Assembly (NCBI GenBank): GCA_040285825.1
Contig: JAUPSS010000004.1
Span: forward strand, 4,843,658-4,907,657
Source of the DNA: Eukaryota sp. TZLM1-RC
Lineage: Eukaryota > Metamonada: BaSk clade
Length of the DNA: 64,000 bases
Direction: 5' to 3'
This document shows positions 41,815 through 51,707 of this stretch, piece by piece. The first letter of the stretch is position 1; every line of letters begins with the position of its first letter. Under the pieces are notes generated by a model. That model saw nothing but the letters and a program-made list of their open reading frames with translations, was not told the origin of the DNA and made no database searches. Both the position numbers and the translations under genes were made by a program.

Positions 41815-43575
41815 TCATGACCGTGAATGCATAGTTTCTAATGTATCAAGTATATTCTTCCCATTCTGAGAAGAAACAGGGCCCACTTCAAGATTCAATT
41901 GTCCCTCTAGCGAAAGATCGTCATCACTTATACTACTCAACGAACTATCACTTTCATAATTGGTTCCTTGGCTTATGACTGATTGGTCTGGCTTGGGCGG
42001 TTCAGTTCTAGGTAATGGTAAGGGACTATCCAATCTTGGGGTTATGGAAGAATAACTAGCACTTCTGATGCGATCGTCTCTTCGCTTTACAACAGAAGAA
42101 CGAGGAATGGGAGCTGCTGGGGTTGAATCCCCTTTTCCCAATGAAGATGATGTTCCTTCTTTTACAATACCATTAGTTCCCACCCCAATAGAGCGTTTAC
42201 TATTACTATTGGAGAGGGAACGTCGTTTTGGAACAGAGTTCAAGAGGGACTTGAGTTGGTTTGTGGATATTTCTGTATCAGGGTCAAACGATTCAAGCCC
42301 AATCTCCGAAGCAGCTTCAATGGCCATCATGCTAGACTGTCTTGTACGTAGTCTTTCCTTGGAGGTAAACGAATCAGACACAGAAGGGGAGGCTGAATGT
42401 GTTCGGAAGAGATCTTCTGATCTCCTCGATGAGTTTACTGAAAGGGAGTTTTCAGTTACAACGGGAAGGTTTACCCATTGGGATTTGTTAGCCATTGTTG
42501 TTATCCTTTCAACATTTAATGTTAACTGTGGCTCACTCTTTTTAACATTCCTAGTTTTCTCAGATTGTTGCACGGGAGGCTTTGGCGTAAGGGAAGGTCC
42601 TGCCGAAGACATACAGTGTTCCACCCATGTCGAAGAGTTTGCCAATGATGTGACGAACTGGTGAAGAAGAAATGTAAAGGAAGTAACCACCTTTAACAGT
42701 GTAGCCTCCAACCATTCAACATCACTGAATTGATCCAAGGAAAGATGTGATAGAAGTTCTGCAGTGATTTGAGCATCTGTATTACCTGCACAGTTAAAAA
42801 ACAGCACTGGGGCATCTGTTACCAGAAACAACTTCAATGTATCTGCTTCCTTTCTGTTCCCAGGCACCGACTCATTAACAGCAGCTTTCCATAAGTGTGG
42901 AAGAGAGGGACCACATCCACAAGATTCACACATTAATGATAGATCTTGCCTTAGTGCTGTAATTTCCTCAAGTTTAGTTTTTTTAAATAGTAAAGCTTGT
43001 TTAAACTGTGTTAGTGTCACTATACCAAATGTGTTTGATGCTAAAACTGTCATTGTTGACACTGCTTTTCTTGTCAAAGACATTGTAGATATAACCTCAT
43101 CAGGCGAAAAGTTGGAATTGATGGATTGAAAATATGAAATAATCGACAAATATAAAACATCATGAACAGTGAGATAAGAATAACTACAAACATCTAAAAA
43201 ACCAAATAAATCTTCCACTGCCCTTATCCATTCAGAGGAGGCACCATGTAGGGAGCGCAATATGGTGTTTTGGTAAAGTAAAAGTGCCTGGATCATTTGC
43301 TCTAGATTAGTCACAGTTTTTGAAGCGAATTTATCGGCAAGGTCACGGACAGAGAGCGAGTGGGAATGAATTGAGGGTGTTTCAATACCATGTTCGTTAG
43401 ATACGATAGAGTTCATGAGGTCAATGAATTCAGCGTCAGTTATGGTATTTGAGAGCTTCCAATCCATGACCTTGAGAACATCAGAAGGGGAAGACTTGGA
43501 GTTTGAGAGGATGTGGACAATCTCACGTTGAAGACTAAAGCAGAGACATCGCCACCGCTCCTCTGAAGTAGTCAT
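41815..43575 (-). CDS. Unrecognised 586-aa protein, EF-hand-like helices and disordered tail
   Basis: The frame starts at ATG 43575 and ends TGA. Residues 1 to about 310 are helical. Two segments, FGFLDVCSYSYLTVHDVLYL (about 125-145) and ASNTFGIVTLTQFKQALL (about 180-197), have the helix-loop-helix spacing of EF-hands but lack most calcium-binding acids. Residues about 330-586 are Ser/Pro-rich and basic, with repeated short motifs such as KRRSLSNS and VKRRDDRIRSAS that look like kinase sites, ending in an acidic stretch. No membrane segment is seen. Family not recognised. LINE-B ends about 100-150 bp upstream of its start codon, so its promoter is short or partly LINE-derived. Confidence 0.75.
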   Translation of the reverse strand: MTTSEERWRCLCFSLQREIVHILSNSKSSPSDVLKVMDWKLSNTITDAEFIDLMNSIVSNEHGIETPSIHSHSLSVRDLADKFASKTVTNLEQMIQALLLYQNTILRSLHGASSEWIRAVEDLFGFLDVCSYSYLTVHDVLYLSIISYFQSINSNFSPDEVISTMSLTRKAVSTMTVLASNTFGIVTLTQFKQALLFKKTKLEEITALRQDLSLMCESCGCGPSLPHLWKAAVNESVPGNRKEADTLKLFLVTDAPVLFFNCAGNTDAQITAELLSHLSLDQFSDVEWLEATLLKVVTSFTFLLHQFVTSLANSSTWVEHCMSSAGPSLTPKPPVQQSEKTRNVKKSEPQLTLNVERITTMANKSQWVNLPVVTENSLSVNSSRRSEDLFRTHSASPSVSDSFTSKERLRTRQSSMMAIEAASEIGLESFDPDTEISTNQLKSLLNSVPKRRSLSNSNSKRSIGVGTNGIVKEGTSSSLGKGDSTPAAPIPRSSVVKRRDDRIRSASYSSITPRLDSPLPLPRTEPPKPDQSVISQGTNYESDSSLSSISDDDLSLEGQLNLEVGPVSSQNGKNILDTLETMHSRS

Positions 43576-43727
43576 GGGAGAAAAGTGAGAAGTTGGATCT
43601 GAAAAAATGAACTTAAATTGTACTTCAACTATCTTTTTTTTAAATACTGTTATTTATCCCGACAAACACAAACTATACGACAAGGTTAAAATTCTATGTC
43701 TTCATAACCCAAATCAGCAAAGAAGAA

Positions 43728-44301
43728 TTAACTGGAAGTTTTTCTTTCATAAAAGCGTCCAAGAGATAACAAAGCTGAAGATAATAAGGGAACAACACCC
43801 TTGAAAATTGAAAATACAATTCTGTTTTGCCAAAAACTCTTGTCAAAAACTCTCCCAGTACGTTTTTTCACAATTTCAACAAAATCATCCAGAAAAGATA
43901 AAGCAAGAGGTCCAAGCGTTCCATAAAAGGAAACTGCAAAAGGATAGAGGACATAATGAGTATGAGATTCTGTATTCAAGAATAACAATTTTGCTTTGTA
44001 TTTGTCGATTTTGGCTTTTTCGGCATCAGTTAAGGGGTCTTTACATTTTGATTGAGCCAATGGAATAAAGCAATCATTACAGACATCAGTGGATCTCACA
44101 TCTGTAATAATGGTAGTTCCTTCAAGACCTTCAAGCATTAAATCACCTCTATTTCGACCAAACAAATTCAAAGTATCTTCATCAACCAAACGGGAAAGTA
44201 ATGGTTCTAAATAAGAAACAATTCTATGTGATTTTGACATATAATAGAGTTGATCTCCTACCGCATCATGAACTTTTGATCGGAAAGTAATAAAGTGTTT
44301 A
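43728..44301 (-). pseudogene. LINE-B, endonuclease part (downstream of the nested LTR element)
   Basis: The frame continues directly from the zinc knuckle that ends at 51708, once the LTR element is removed. It reads HFITFRSKVHDAV, then RNRGDLMLEGLEG, IITDVRSTDVCND, KIDKYKAKL and YPFAVSFYGTLG, the restriction-like endonuclease pattern of LINE-A at lower identity. The ORF ends at 43728. It supplies the DNA cut for target-primed reverse transcription. Confidence 0.85.
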
Positions 44302-44455
44302 TGATGGTCTTGGCTGTTGGTTATTGTCTGACATACAATGTAGAGTAACAGAAGTGTAATTTATTACGAAGAGAAATTGTATTCTCTCTTCTTAAGCTAA
44401 CAGGCGGAATACTAATAACTAAACTATTAACTATAAATACTATTCAAGACTAACA
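44302..44455 (-). repeat. 3' LTR, 154 bp
   Basis: Identical to 51554-51707. It contains the gag start codon and a GAAGAGA...TCTCTTC hairpin. Confidence 0.95.
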
Positions 44456-45115
44456 CTGCCTTTTCCTCTCTTTCGAGCGACGAGCCCTGGAAGCTCTAGT
44501 CACAGGAGGTGAACTAATGGAAATATGACGCTTCTTGGGAGGAGCGGATTTAGTACGGCGACGTGCTTTTGAAGTCTTGATAAAGTCTTTATACGCGGCA
44601 GTATTTTGGATTGTAGACACATGTTCGGTGGTGATCTCTTTTCCAGGCCATTGCACTTGGCAAAAGTCACCATCCTGACTGAGCACTTTTTCAATGATGT
44701 GTTCTTCGACATCACCTGCAGCGACCCAAGAGTGGAACTCATCGTTGGTGGGCAAGCTGGAGTGCCAGGGAGCTAAGTGTTTGACGCTAGCTTGGACAAT
44801 CGTACCTGTGCAGAGATTCTTAATATTCACAGACGAATTGGATACGATTTCAGTAATTAGGAAGGGTCCTAAATAGTCTCCATGAAGCTTAGCGGAAGAG
44901 CCAGATGCTCTCAATACCAATTGACCAACTTCAAAAGGGTTTGGAGTTGACGATCTTGTTAGCTTGGAAGCTTTGGAAGCTTGATGGTGTGCTGCCTTTT
45001 CCTGTTTCTCTTTCAATCTTCGAAATTTAGATTGAATTTCTTGAATAAAAGATGACTCAGACGTCGAGCTTTCAATGATTTCAAGGATTTTGCCAGGGTC
45101 TGATCTGGGAGACAC
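44450..45115 (-). CDS. Integrase C-terminus with chromodomain
   Basis: This frame continues the long pol ORF after a 1-nt shift in a run of T. It reads SPRSDPGKILEIIE, then FEVGQLVLRASGSSAKLHGD as in the integrase GPY-like segment. A chromodomain-like module follows (EEHIIEKVLSQDGDFCQVQW, EHVSTIQN), with a basic tail of Lys/Arg. Chromodomains steer integration into particular chromatin. The last 6 nt overlap the LTR. The shift is a mutation or a sequencing error in a homopolymer; I consider the two frames one gene. Confidence 0.85.
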   Translation of the reverse strand: MSPRSDPGKILEIIESSTSESSFIQEIQSKFRRLKEKQEKAAHHQASKASKLTRSSTPNPFEVGQLVLRASGSSAKLHGDYLGPFLITEIVSNSSVNIKNLCTGTIVQASVKHLAPWHSSLPTNDEFHSWVAAGDVEEHIIEKVLSQDGDFCQVQWPGKEITTEHVSTIQNTAAYKDFIKTSKARRRTKSAPPKKRHISISSPPVTRASRARRSKERKRQC

Positions 45116-48100
45116 ATCTGAGCCAAAAGATCACTTGGTATGGAGTGTGGTTGGTTATTGAGCTCTTGGAAGAGTTGATCAATAATTGCACATAAGGCAA
45201 GTATTCAGACCACACATCGTAGGCATTGAAGTCTACGAGCAATTTCCGTAGGTTTTGCAGGATGTCTCTGTGTCGGCGCTCTACCAAGCCGTTGGACGGA
45301 GAAAACCTAGGTATTGACTTTGACACCTCTATGCCCAAAAATTTGCTTAACTCGTCAAAGACAGCCTTGGAAAATTCGGGTCCATTATCGCTGTGGATTT
45401 GAAATGGAATACCAAAGATGGCACAGACTTTCCAAATTAATGCATCTGCAGTAAGATTGGCATTTATCTCTTTTAAAGGCACGATGATCGTGAACCTAGA
45501 GAAGCTGTCGATAAATACGAGGATGTATTTGTAGCCTTCTTGATCTTCTGGAAGAGGACCAATGACGTCGGCGTTGACGCGAGCAAAAGGTCTGTCAGCC
45601 CACAATGAACCGGTTGGGGGAACATGCAGTTTGGGAACTGGCTTTGTTTTCTGACAGGAGGGGCATTCTTGGACGTGCTTATTCATGTCGGTGAGCATGT
45701 TTGGCCACCAATAATCGCTGTTCCTGAGCTTGTTCAGGCTTTCAGCTTTGCTTGGATGACCTCCTTGCAGAAGTCCATGCAACAAGTTAAGGGTGTCCTT
45801 AATGAGTGATTTGGGAATCACTATCTTGTTGTCGTGAGTCATATATAAATCAAGATGATTGTTATGAACACAGTTGTTGAAAGAGGGGTCTTTGGAAGCT
45901 ATGGCAAGCTTCTGTTCGGACCTAATCCTACAGAGCCATGGCTCGAAAATAGGCAGGTCGTTGGAACATCGTTCTCTGATGACCATGATACGTTCGAAGT
46001 TGTTTAAGTCTTCGATGTAGTATCTTTCATTTTCTGTTCCATCAATTTTATCAATGTAAAATATTGGATGAAAATTTGGAGGCATTTGATGGGACAAATG
46101 ATTGATCTCTTCATGGTCTATAGGCGGAACTATTCGAGACAACATATCAGCCCAGAAGTTATCTTCCCCTTTGGTATGTACCAAATCAAAGCAGAATTCA
46201 GAGAATATGGGTAACCATCTTGTTACAATTCTGTTCTTCTCAGGAGCCGTGAACATGTAGGTAAGGTTTTGATGGTCTGTGAATATAACCAGTTTCCTTC
46301 CTTTCAAGTAGTTTTCAAAACCACTTTGAGTTAACATGAGTAGGATAGCGTAGAGTTCCTTTTGGTTAGTCGGCCAGTTCTTTTGCGAGTTGGTTAACAA
46401 CCGGCTGAAGAAGCTGATAGGCCTACATTTCCTATTGATCAGGGGGGTACCGGGGTCGTCGACTTGTTCGATTTGTTCCCATATGACGCCGCCTACAGCA
46501 ATGTCGGATGCATCGCAACTAATTAAAATTTGGTTTTCCTGCGGAGGTAGGCTGAGCGGCATGTGTTTCGCTATCAGTTGTTTGATCTTTTGAAGGAGTC
46601 CGTCGTGCATGTCGGTCCATTGAAGGCGTTGCGCGCGGGGTTTGGGTTTAACTTTGGAGTTATTTCCATCCTTCTTAGTCAATCTGATGATAGGAGCGAT
46701 GAGCTCAGATACCTGAGGAAGCCATTCTCTAATGAAGTTGACTGATCCTACGAGGCTGCGGACGTCTTTGATTGTCTTTGGTCTAGGTAGATTCAGCAAA
46801 GATTCAACGCGAGTGGGATCGATAGTCCGTTGCTTGTTTTGGAAAACACTGCCCAGTATCTTGATTGGGTGTCTGGAAGACACGAAATGGCACTTTGGAA
46901 GTCCCAAGGAAACTCTTTTGCATCTGGCTTGATCAAGGACGCGACGGAGGCGTTCAATGAATTCGTCAAAGGTTGAACCTATGATTATGATGTCATCTAT
47001 GTAAATGAAGGCACCGTCTCCAGAGAAGATGTCAGCCATGACGTTTTGGAAAACGGCTGGGACATTCTTTAGGCCAAAAGCTGCACGTTTGAACATGATA
47101 CTTTTGCCAGGAATGCTCAGGGCTGTTTTCTGCCAATCCTTTTCAGCAATTTTGAGTTGCCAGAAGGCTTTGGGGAGGTCAAGGGTGCCTATGTAGTTCG
47201 CTTGGGAGAGAAATACCAGCACGTCGGAGATCCTTGGAAGGTTGGGCTCAACAGGAATGGTGTTGGCGTTGACTCCGTCCTTGCCACTATAGTCACCGGT
47301 AAGGCGGGGCTTACGGTGATCTGGGTAGACCACTAGACAGACAGGGGAGCTGAACTCATGGTTCGATGGGACAGCAAATCCTGAGTCTACGAGTTCGTCG
47401 AAAATTTGGTTAGCGACCTCTAACCTGGCTGGATTCAGGGTCCTGGGGGGTCTTCTAACTCTGACGTCTTCGTTGTAGAAGTTGATTTCCATGGGAGGGC
47501 AATCAATACCTTCAGCATGAGGCTTGAGGGTAAATACGTCTTCGAACTCTTTCAAAGTTTGAAGTAGGGACTTCTTGAAATGGTTGTTGTCGAGGTTGAT
47601 GGTACAACCAGATGAGTTGATGTGTTCCAACCAACGTGTGGAAACGTTGACGACTTCTGAAGCTTGCGATATTCGATGGTCGAATTCGGCTTCAGGTAAT
47701 AGTAATGTGCGACAGGCGTCGTCCATTCTAATATAAATGCCCTTGTTGTTCATCAGCCCAAGGTGACTCAACAAGTCAGCACCAATGAGAATGGTCTCAT
47801 GTCCAGGAACGATGCTGAACTTGTGTTTCACGTGTACAATCTGGGTAACACTACCTAGTCTAATGCTAAGGGTTCCAGAAGCAGTACCAAGGGACTGTGA
47901 GGTAGTTCCATCAGCAATCTTGTATGAAATGGTTTCGTTGGAACGTGCCATGTTACAATTACTGATGACGTCTTCCGTGACTACTGAGCATGTTGCACCA
48001 GAGTCAATTATGCCTTTAACTTCGACATTGTTGATCAGGAAGTTTAATTGTAGGCAGTTGTGATTCATGGATTGTACCATAAAAATTGTATCAGAATCAT

Positions 48101-50372
48101 GTCCATTTAAGTCGGCTTGTTCTGAGAAGAAGTGAGCCTGACTGTTGAGTGTCTTGGTAGGTTCCAAGTTGGCAAGTGGATTGATAAGAGAATCTTTCCA
48201 TGCTGAACTTTCTGTGTGTAGTTGTGTTGTTGTTGTAGGGGGTATGGTTTCTAAAGTACATAAATAGTGACGGGAACGTTTATTGTAAGAAGAGCCTCTG
48301 CCTCTGCCGCGAGTACCTCTTCGACTACGGAAACCAGAACCTCTAGAACTTCTACCTCGAGCTTGTTGTTGAGCTTGTTGCTCTCTCCACTTCTTGCTCC
48401 TTTGGCAGTCTTCGCTGGGGCACCTTTCGGTCGGATGGCCCTTTTTCTTACAGAAGTTGCATTGGACATCAGCGGCCTGGGAAGACGATTGTGGTAGGCT
48501 TCCTCCTCTCTTACTTTGTTTTGGGCGTTTACCTGGACCAGAACCTCGTGGTCTGGGGATGTCAGGTGGGGAGGGAACGACCGTGGGAGGTCGGCGAGAG
48601 GCCTGCTGATGAGTTAATTGGTTCTGATAGGTGAAATCGACATGGTTCAGTTGTTCCATGAACGATCTGGCGTTACAGAAATTCTCGTATTCAATTTGAA
48701 GAACACTAAAGAATTCGCCAAGGGTGTGCCCATCGCATGAGTAGTGGGAGGGAGAGGACCAGATCCTGAGGAGTCTGTCTCTGATAGGGATAATTCCTAC
48801 GCTTTCTAAGACATGAGTAGCAACTACCCAGTCTGGAAGTCTATCAGCTGGAGGAGTGGAGCTTATGGAGAATGTTCTCAATTGTTGAGAGATGCCCCTA
48901 AACTCTTGGATGGCGGTGGAGCGAGTCAAAACTCTGCCCATGTTGACCATGAAGTCAATCCATCTATTGCCATAATCTCTTTCCGACCAGTCCATGTTGG
49001 TTGCGAGGAGAGCTCGATTGGCCTCATCCAGTCTGCTGAATTGGGTTCTTCTTAGAATTTGAGCCCAAATGATGCGTTCATCTCTTGAGGTAGGAACCGT
49101 GGGAGAAGAGATAGCTAGGTGAGCACCTTGGTATCGTAGCGCATTTAACACCTCGGGGGTGACACATTCAGCGAGGCCTCGGGGGTTGATCCTCATGGCT
49201 TGACGGAACAAGTCCCATTCGTGAACTGGTTCTCCAGTGATGTTACCAAAATACTCATCGATCGATGGTTGGGAACCTTCTCTAGCTAGTTCTAATTCTT
49301 CACGTAGTCTGGCAACTTCGTTAGCTAGAGCTATCTGGGCTGGATCCTCAACATTACCTCTCGTTTCTCTTAGGACTCGGTCGGTACGACTCCAGAGAAT
49401 GAATTTGTTGACAAACTTTAGGAGTTTATCAGCGTCTCTCAAATCAGAAGCTTCAAGATATGGACGTTTAGGACGGTCCCTACGTCTGTCATCTCGATCT
49501 CTTGATCCAATCATTGAAGAGAGGAGAAGGCTACTTTCGTATGTGCCCGAGAAGGGTGAATGATGTGAGGAAATGGAGGATGTTGAACCTGTTGTGGAAG
49601 GTGTAGGCAGGGGTTGAGGAGCTCGACTAACGGGAGTGATGGGAGCAGGTACCGCATCAGAAGATGTGGTGGGGGTGGGTGATTCACTGCTCACAGTGAC
49701 AACGTCGTCGTCAGCTTGTTCCATAGCAGATTGGTTGGGGTTAGAGGTTTTCGTGACAGGAAATGAATCAGTTTCCATGGGAGGTTGTGGTGATTCAGGA
49801 GGTTGAGCGGAGGAAGATGGAGCTTCACTCTGTTGAGGTTCAGGGGAAGGTACTGTCTCTTCGATCTGGGCTGGAACCTGATAAGAAGAGATCGCTGGTT
49901 GAACCAAGCGTGTTTTCTCTATACGACCTTCTACCATTACCCACTTTAACATCCTGGATTCTATGCATCCAGGGAAAACGGTGACGAGCTGGAGGGCTCT
50001 TTGAAGATTGCCAGATCTTCTGTGGTCGGGACCACAATATGACGCTATATGATCAGGACGTCTATCATATAGAAAGAGTCTTTCACCATATGTGGTTTCG
50101 GTAAACCACCACCCTGTTCTATAATCTCTGTCGATAAGGATATCGAGAGATGCGTTGTACCCAGGGCTGAACCTAGGGTATGGGCAAGGGTTGTGAACGT
50201 TTATGAAGAGGTTGTCTTCATCTCCAGCGAAGCGTCTGAATACTCCTTCTCGAGTAGTTCTCATGAACCTAACTCCGGGTCTTGGTTCATAAGTTGGTTC
50301 AGGGTCATTCCTGGAGGTTTCTGGGGTGATCCTTTCATCGGAAAGAAATGGACCAATTCTGGAGAGATCCAT
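45081..50372 (-). CDS. Gag-pol polyprotein: capsid, protease, RT, RNase H, integrase
   Basis: The ORF is 1,763 aa. Rough positions: capsid-like helices 300-600; CCHC knuckle CNFCKKKGHPTERC near 640; aspartic protease IDSGATCSVV near 790; reverse transcriptase about 960-1140 with KAFWQLKIAEKDWQ and the catalytic YIDDI near 1125; RNase H with ISCDASDIAVGG near 1285 and TDHQNLTYMF; integrase from 1540 with the H2C2 finger (CPSCQ), NADVIGP, HSDNGPEF and NGLVERRHR. All key residues look present. It overlaps the upstream ORF by 112 nt in the -1 frame, so expression needs a frameshift or re-initiation. It lacks the last integrase part because of a 1-nt shift near 45110. Confidence 0.92.
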   Translation of the reverse strand: MDLSRIGPFLSDERITPETSRNDPEPTYEPRPGVRFMRTTREGVFRRFAGDEDNLFINVHNPCPYPRFSPGYNASLDILIDRDYRTGWWFTETTYGERLFLYDRRPDHIASYCGPDHRRSGNLQRALQLVTVFPGCIESRMLKWVMVEGRIEKTRLVQPAISSYQVPAQIEETVPSPEPQQSEAPSSSAQPPESPQPPMETDSFPVTKTSNPNQSAMEQADDDVVTVSSESPTPTTSSDAVPAPITPVSRAPQPLPTPSTTGSTSSISSHHSPFSGTYESSLLLSSMIGSRDRDDRRRDRPKRPYLEASDLRDADKLLKFVNKFILWSRTDRVLRETRGNVEDPAQIALANEVARLREELELAREGSQPSIDEYFGNITGEPVHEWDLFRQAMRINPRGLAECVTPEVLNALRYQGAHLAISSPTVPTSRDERIIWAQILRRTQFSRLDEANRALLATNMDWSERDYGNRWIDFMVNMGRVLTRSTAIQEFRGISQQLRTFSISSTPPADRLPDWVVATHVLESVGIIPIRDRLLRIWSSPSHYSCDGHTLGEFFSVLQIEYENFCNARSFMEQLNHVDFTYQNQLTHQQASRRPPTVVPSPPDIPRPRGSGPGKRPKQSKRGGSLPQSSSQAADVQCNFCKKKGHPTERCPSEDCQRSKKWREQQAQQQARGRSSRGSGFRSRRGTRGRGRGSSYNKRSRHYLCTLETIPPTTTTQLHTESSAWKDSLINPLANLEPTKTLNSQAHFFSEQADLNGHDSDTIFMVQSMNHNCLQLNFLINNVEVKGIIDSGATCSVVTEDVISNCNMARSNETISYKIADGTTSQSLGTASGTLSIRLGSVTQIVHVKHKFSIVPGHETILIGADLLSHLGLMNNKGIYIRMDDACRTLLLPEAEFDHRISQASEVVNVSTRWLEHINSSGCTINLDNNHFKKSLLQTLKEFEDVFTLKPHAEGIDCPPMEINFYNEDVRVRRPPRTLNPARLEVANQIFDELVDSGFAVPSNHEFSSPVCLVVYPDHRKPRLTGDYSGKDGVNANTIPVEPNLPRISDVLVFLSQANYIGTLDLPKAFWQLKIAEKDWQKTALSIPGKSIMFKRAAFGLKNVPAVFQNVMADIFSGDGAFIYIDDIIIIGSTFDEFIERLRRVLDQARCKRVSLGLPKCHFVSSRHPIKILGSVFQNKQRTIDPTRVESLLNLPRPKTIKDVRSLVGSVNFIREWLPQVSELIAPIIRLTKKDGNNSKVKPKPRAQRLQWTDMHDGLLQKIKQLIAKHMPLSLPPQENQILISCDASDIAVGGVIWEQIEQVDDPGTPLINRKCRPISFFSRLLTNSQKNWPTNQKELYAILLMLTQSGFENYLKGRKLVIFTDHQNLTYMFTAPEKNRIVTRWLPIFSEFCFDLVHTKGEDNFWADMLSRIVPPIDHEEINHLSHQMPPNFHPIFYIDKIDGTENERYYIEDLNNFERIMVIRERCSNDLPIFEPWLCRIRSEQKLAIASKDPSFNNCVHNNHLDLYMTHDNKIVIPKSLIKDTLNLLHGLLQGGHPSKAESLNKLRNSDYWWPNMLTDMNKHVQECPSCQKTKPVPKLHVPPTGSLWADRPFARVNADVIGPLPEDQEGYKYILVFIDSFSRFTIIVPLKEINANLTADALIWKVCAIFGIPFQIHSDNGPEFSKAVFDELSKFLGIEVSKSIPRFSPSNGLVERRHRDILQNLRKLLVDFNAYDVWSEYLPYVQLLINSSKSSITNHTPYQVIFWLRCVSQIRPWQNP

Positions 50373-51586
50373 ATTCCTAAGTCGTTCTCGACTTTGGGGC
50401 CGTAGAAAGGAGGACGCTTGTTGCTCATCTCCGTGGGAGGGATGGCCTCTGGGTCCTCTGGAATGACTCGTGTGTCCCTATATCTAGCGTAAGGGTTGTG
50501 CTGGCGGGAAGCACCATGATGAACACTTGAGCTAGCGTAGGAGCTAGTTTGAGAAGGGGTAAGTTGAGCAGGTGTAGAGGATGTTCCTCTTCTAGCCTGT
50601 AACTCTCTTTCCAATCTGTTCTTGAGTTTCCAGATTCGATCTTCATGGAAGTAACGTTCTAAATATTTTTTAGAAACCTCACCAGTTTCTCTATCAATTT
50701 CAGGAACATGTTCCGTGGGAGGAACCGGAGGTTGAGCTGTGTGAGAAAATTCCCTGGGAGGTTCCTCATAGTCAACCAGATCTGAAAATAATAGTTCATA
50801 CCTCTTCCTTTGCTCTTCGGAAAGATGCGAAGGAAAATTTGGTGTGCTAGGAGTGGAATCTCTAGCCTGGGGAGGGGAAACAGACAGATTGTTAACTCCT
50901 CTTACTGTTGATGTAGTAAGAGGAGATCCTGAAGTTGGGACAGCAGGATTTTGAACAGTTCTCCTAACAGTTGGAACTGGAGGGAGAAGCTGTTGAGAGT
51001 GAGAGGGTGGGACCTCAGAACTAGATAAAAGGGATGAAGATGGTACTTCAATGGCCTTAGTGGAGGAGGAAGAGGGTTGATCTTCCAATCCTTCCTTTGA
51101 CGTGAGAGAAGGTTGAACAGTCTCTCTGTTCTGAATAGAAGGTGAAGTTGGTACTTCAGAACTTCTTTCTGGGAGGGGAGAAGGTGGGACTTCAGACGCC
51201 CTTAAATGTGAAGGAGGAAGAGGAGCAACGGAATCCTCAACATCTTCATCGTCGTAGGAGACTAATGAAGGGCTTCTTCCTTCCGAAGGAATAGAATCCT
51301 TAGGAGGGTTGTCTCCTTCCACAGGAACGGAATCCCGAGGAGAGGAACTTCCTTCCATGGGAACGGAATCCTCAGGAAGGGAACTATCTTCCTTTGGGGT
51401 AGAACCCTCGGGAAGAGTTGCTTCAGGAAGCGCAGAAGCTTCAACCGAAGAAGGAGGCACGGAAGCAGAGTCTGTGGTTAGTGGTGGTGAGGAAGAGGGA
51501 CCAGTCTCTTCCTCAAGGATCCTACGTCGAGCCTCTGGGGACCCAATACGTATTGATGGTCTTGGCTGTTGGTTATTGTCTGACAT
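50261..51586 (-). CDS. First ORF of the LTR element (gag-like, 441 aa)
   Basis: The ATG at 51586 is inside the 5' LTR, 33 nt before its end, so the first 11 codons are LTR-encoded and the primer-binding region is translated. The first 230 residues are low-complexity Ser/Pro/Glu, with repeated units of the type VPMEGSSSPRDS and LPEDS. The C-terminal 200 residues are more ordered (DRETGEVSKKYLERYFHEDR, then KVENDLGIWISPELVHFFP). No zinc knuckle is present; that lies in the second ORF. It ends at 50261, within the second ORF. A role as structural N-terminal gag is inferred. Confidence 0.75.
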   Translation of the reverse strand: MSDNNQQPRPSIRIGSPEARRRILEEETGPSSSPPLTTDSASVPPSSVEASALPEATLPEGSTPKEDSSLPEDSVPMEGSSSPRDSVPVEGDNPPKDSIPSEGRSPSLVSYDDEDVEDSVAPLPPSHLRASEVPPSPLPERSSEVPTSPSIQNRETVQPSLTSKEGLEDQPSSSSTKAIEVPSSSLLSSSEVPPSHSQQLLPPVPTVRRTVQNPAVPTSGSPLTTSTVRGVNNLSVSPPQARDSTPSTPNFPSHLSEEQRKRYELLFSDLVDYEEPPREFSHTAQPPVPPTEHVPEIDRETGEVSKKYLERYFHEDRIWKLKNRLERELQARRGTSSTPAQLTPSQTSSYASSSVHHGASRQHNPYARYRDTRVIPEDPEAIPPTEMSNKRPPFYGPKVENDLGIWISPELVHFFPMKGSPQKPPGMTLNQLMNQDPELGS

Positions 51587-51707
51587 ACAATGTAGAGTAA
51601 CAGAAGTGTAATTTATTACGAAGAGAAATTGTATTCTCTCTTCTTAAGCTAACAGGCGGAATACTAATAACTAAACTATTAACTATAAATACTATTCAAG
51701 ACTAACA
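51554..51707 (-). repeat. 5' LTR, 154 bp, containing the gag start codon
   Basis: Identical to the 3' copy. It has a TATTTATAG-type box and an AATAAA. Directly downstream the internal sequence starts ATACGTATTGGGTCC. Confidence 0.95.

Larger units (their letters stand above)
44302..51707 (-). mobile_element. Nearly intact chromodomain LTR retrotransposon (7,406 bp)
   Basis: Two identical 154-bp LTRs (TGTT...ATCA) flank gag and pol. The 4-bp target duplication is TTTA (44298-44301 and 51708-51711). Identical LTRs indicate a recent insertion. The coding part is broken only by one apparent extra T at 45105-45120. A purine tract (AAAGAGAGGAAAAGG) precedes the 3' LTR. The gag start codon lies inside the 5' LTR. 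The insertion splits LINE-B just after its C-terminal zinc knuckle. Base composition is visibly more GC-rich than its surroundings. Confidence 0.95.

Noticed and set aside
50390-50405. C CCC AAA as a -1 slippery site
   Set aside because: It does not fit the X XXY YYZ rule at the second codon, and no downstream structure was evaluated.
49237-51611. Several plus-strand ORFs of 60-110 aa opposite the LTR element's coding frames
   Set aside because: They lie antisense to long, domain-bearing ORFs and show no features of their own.
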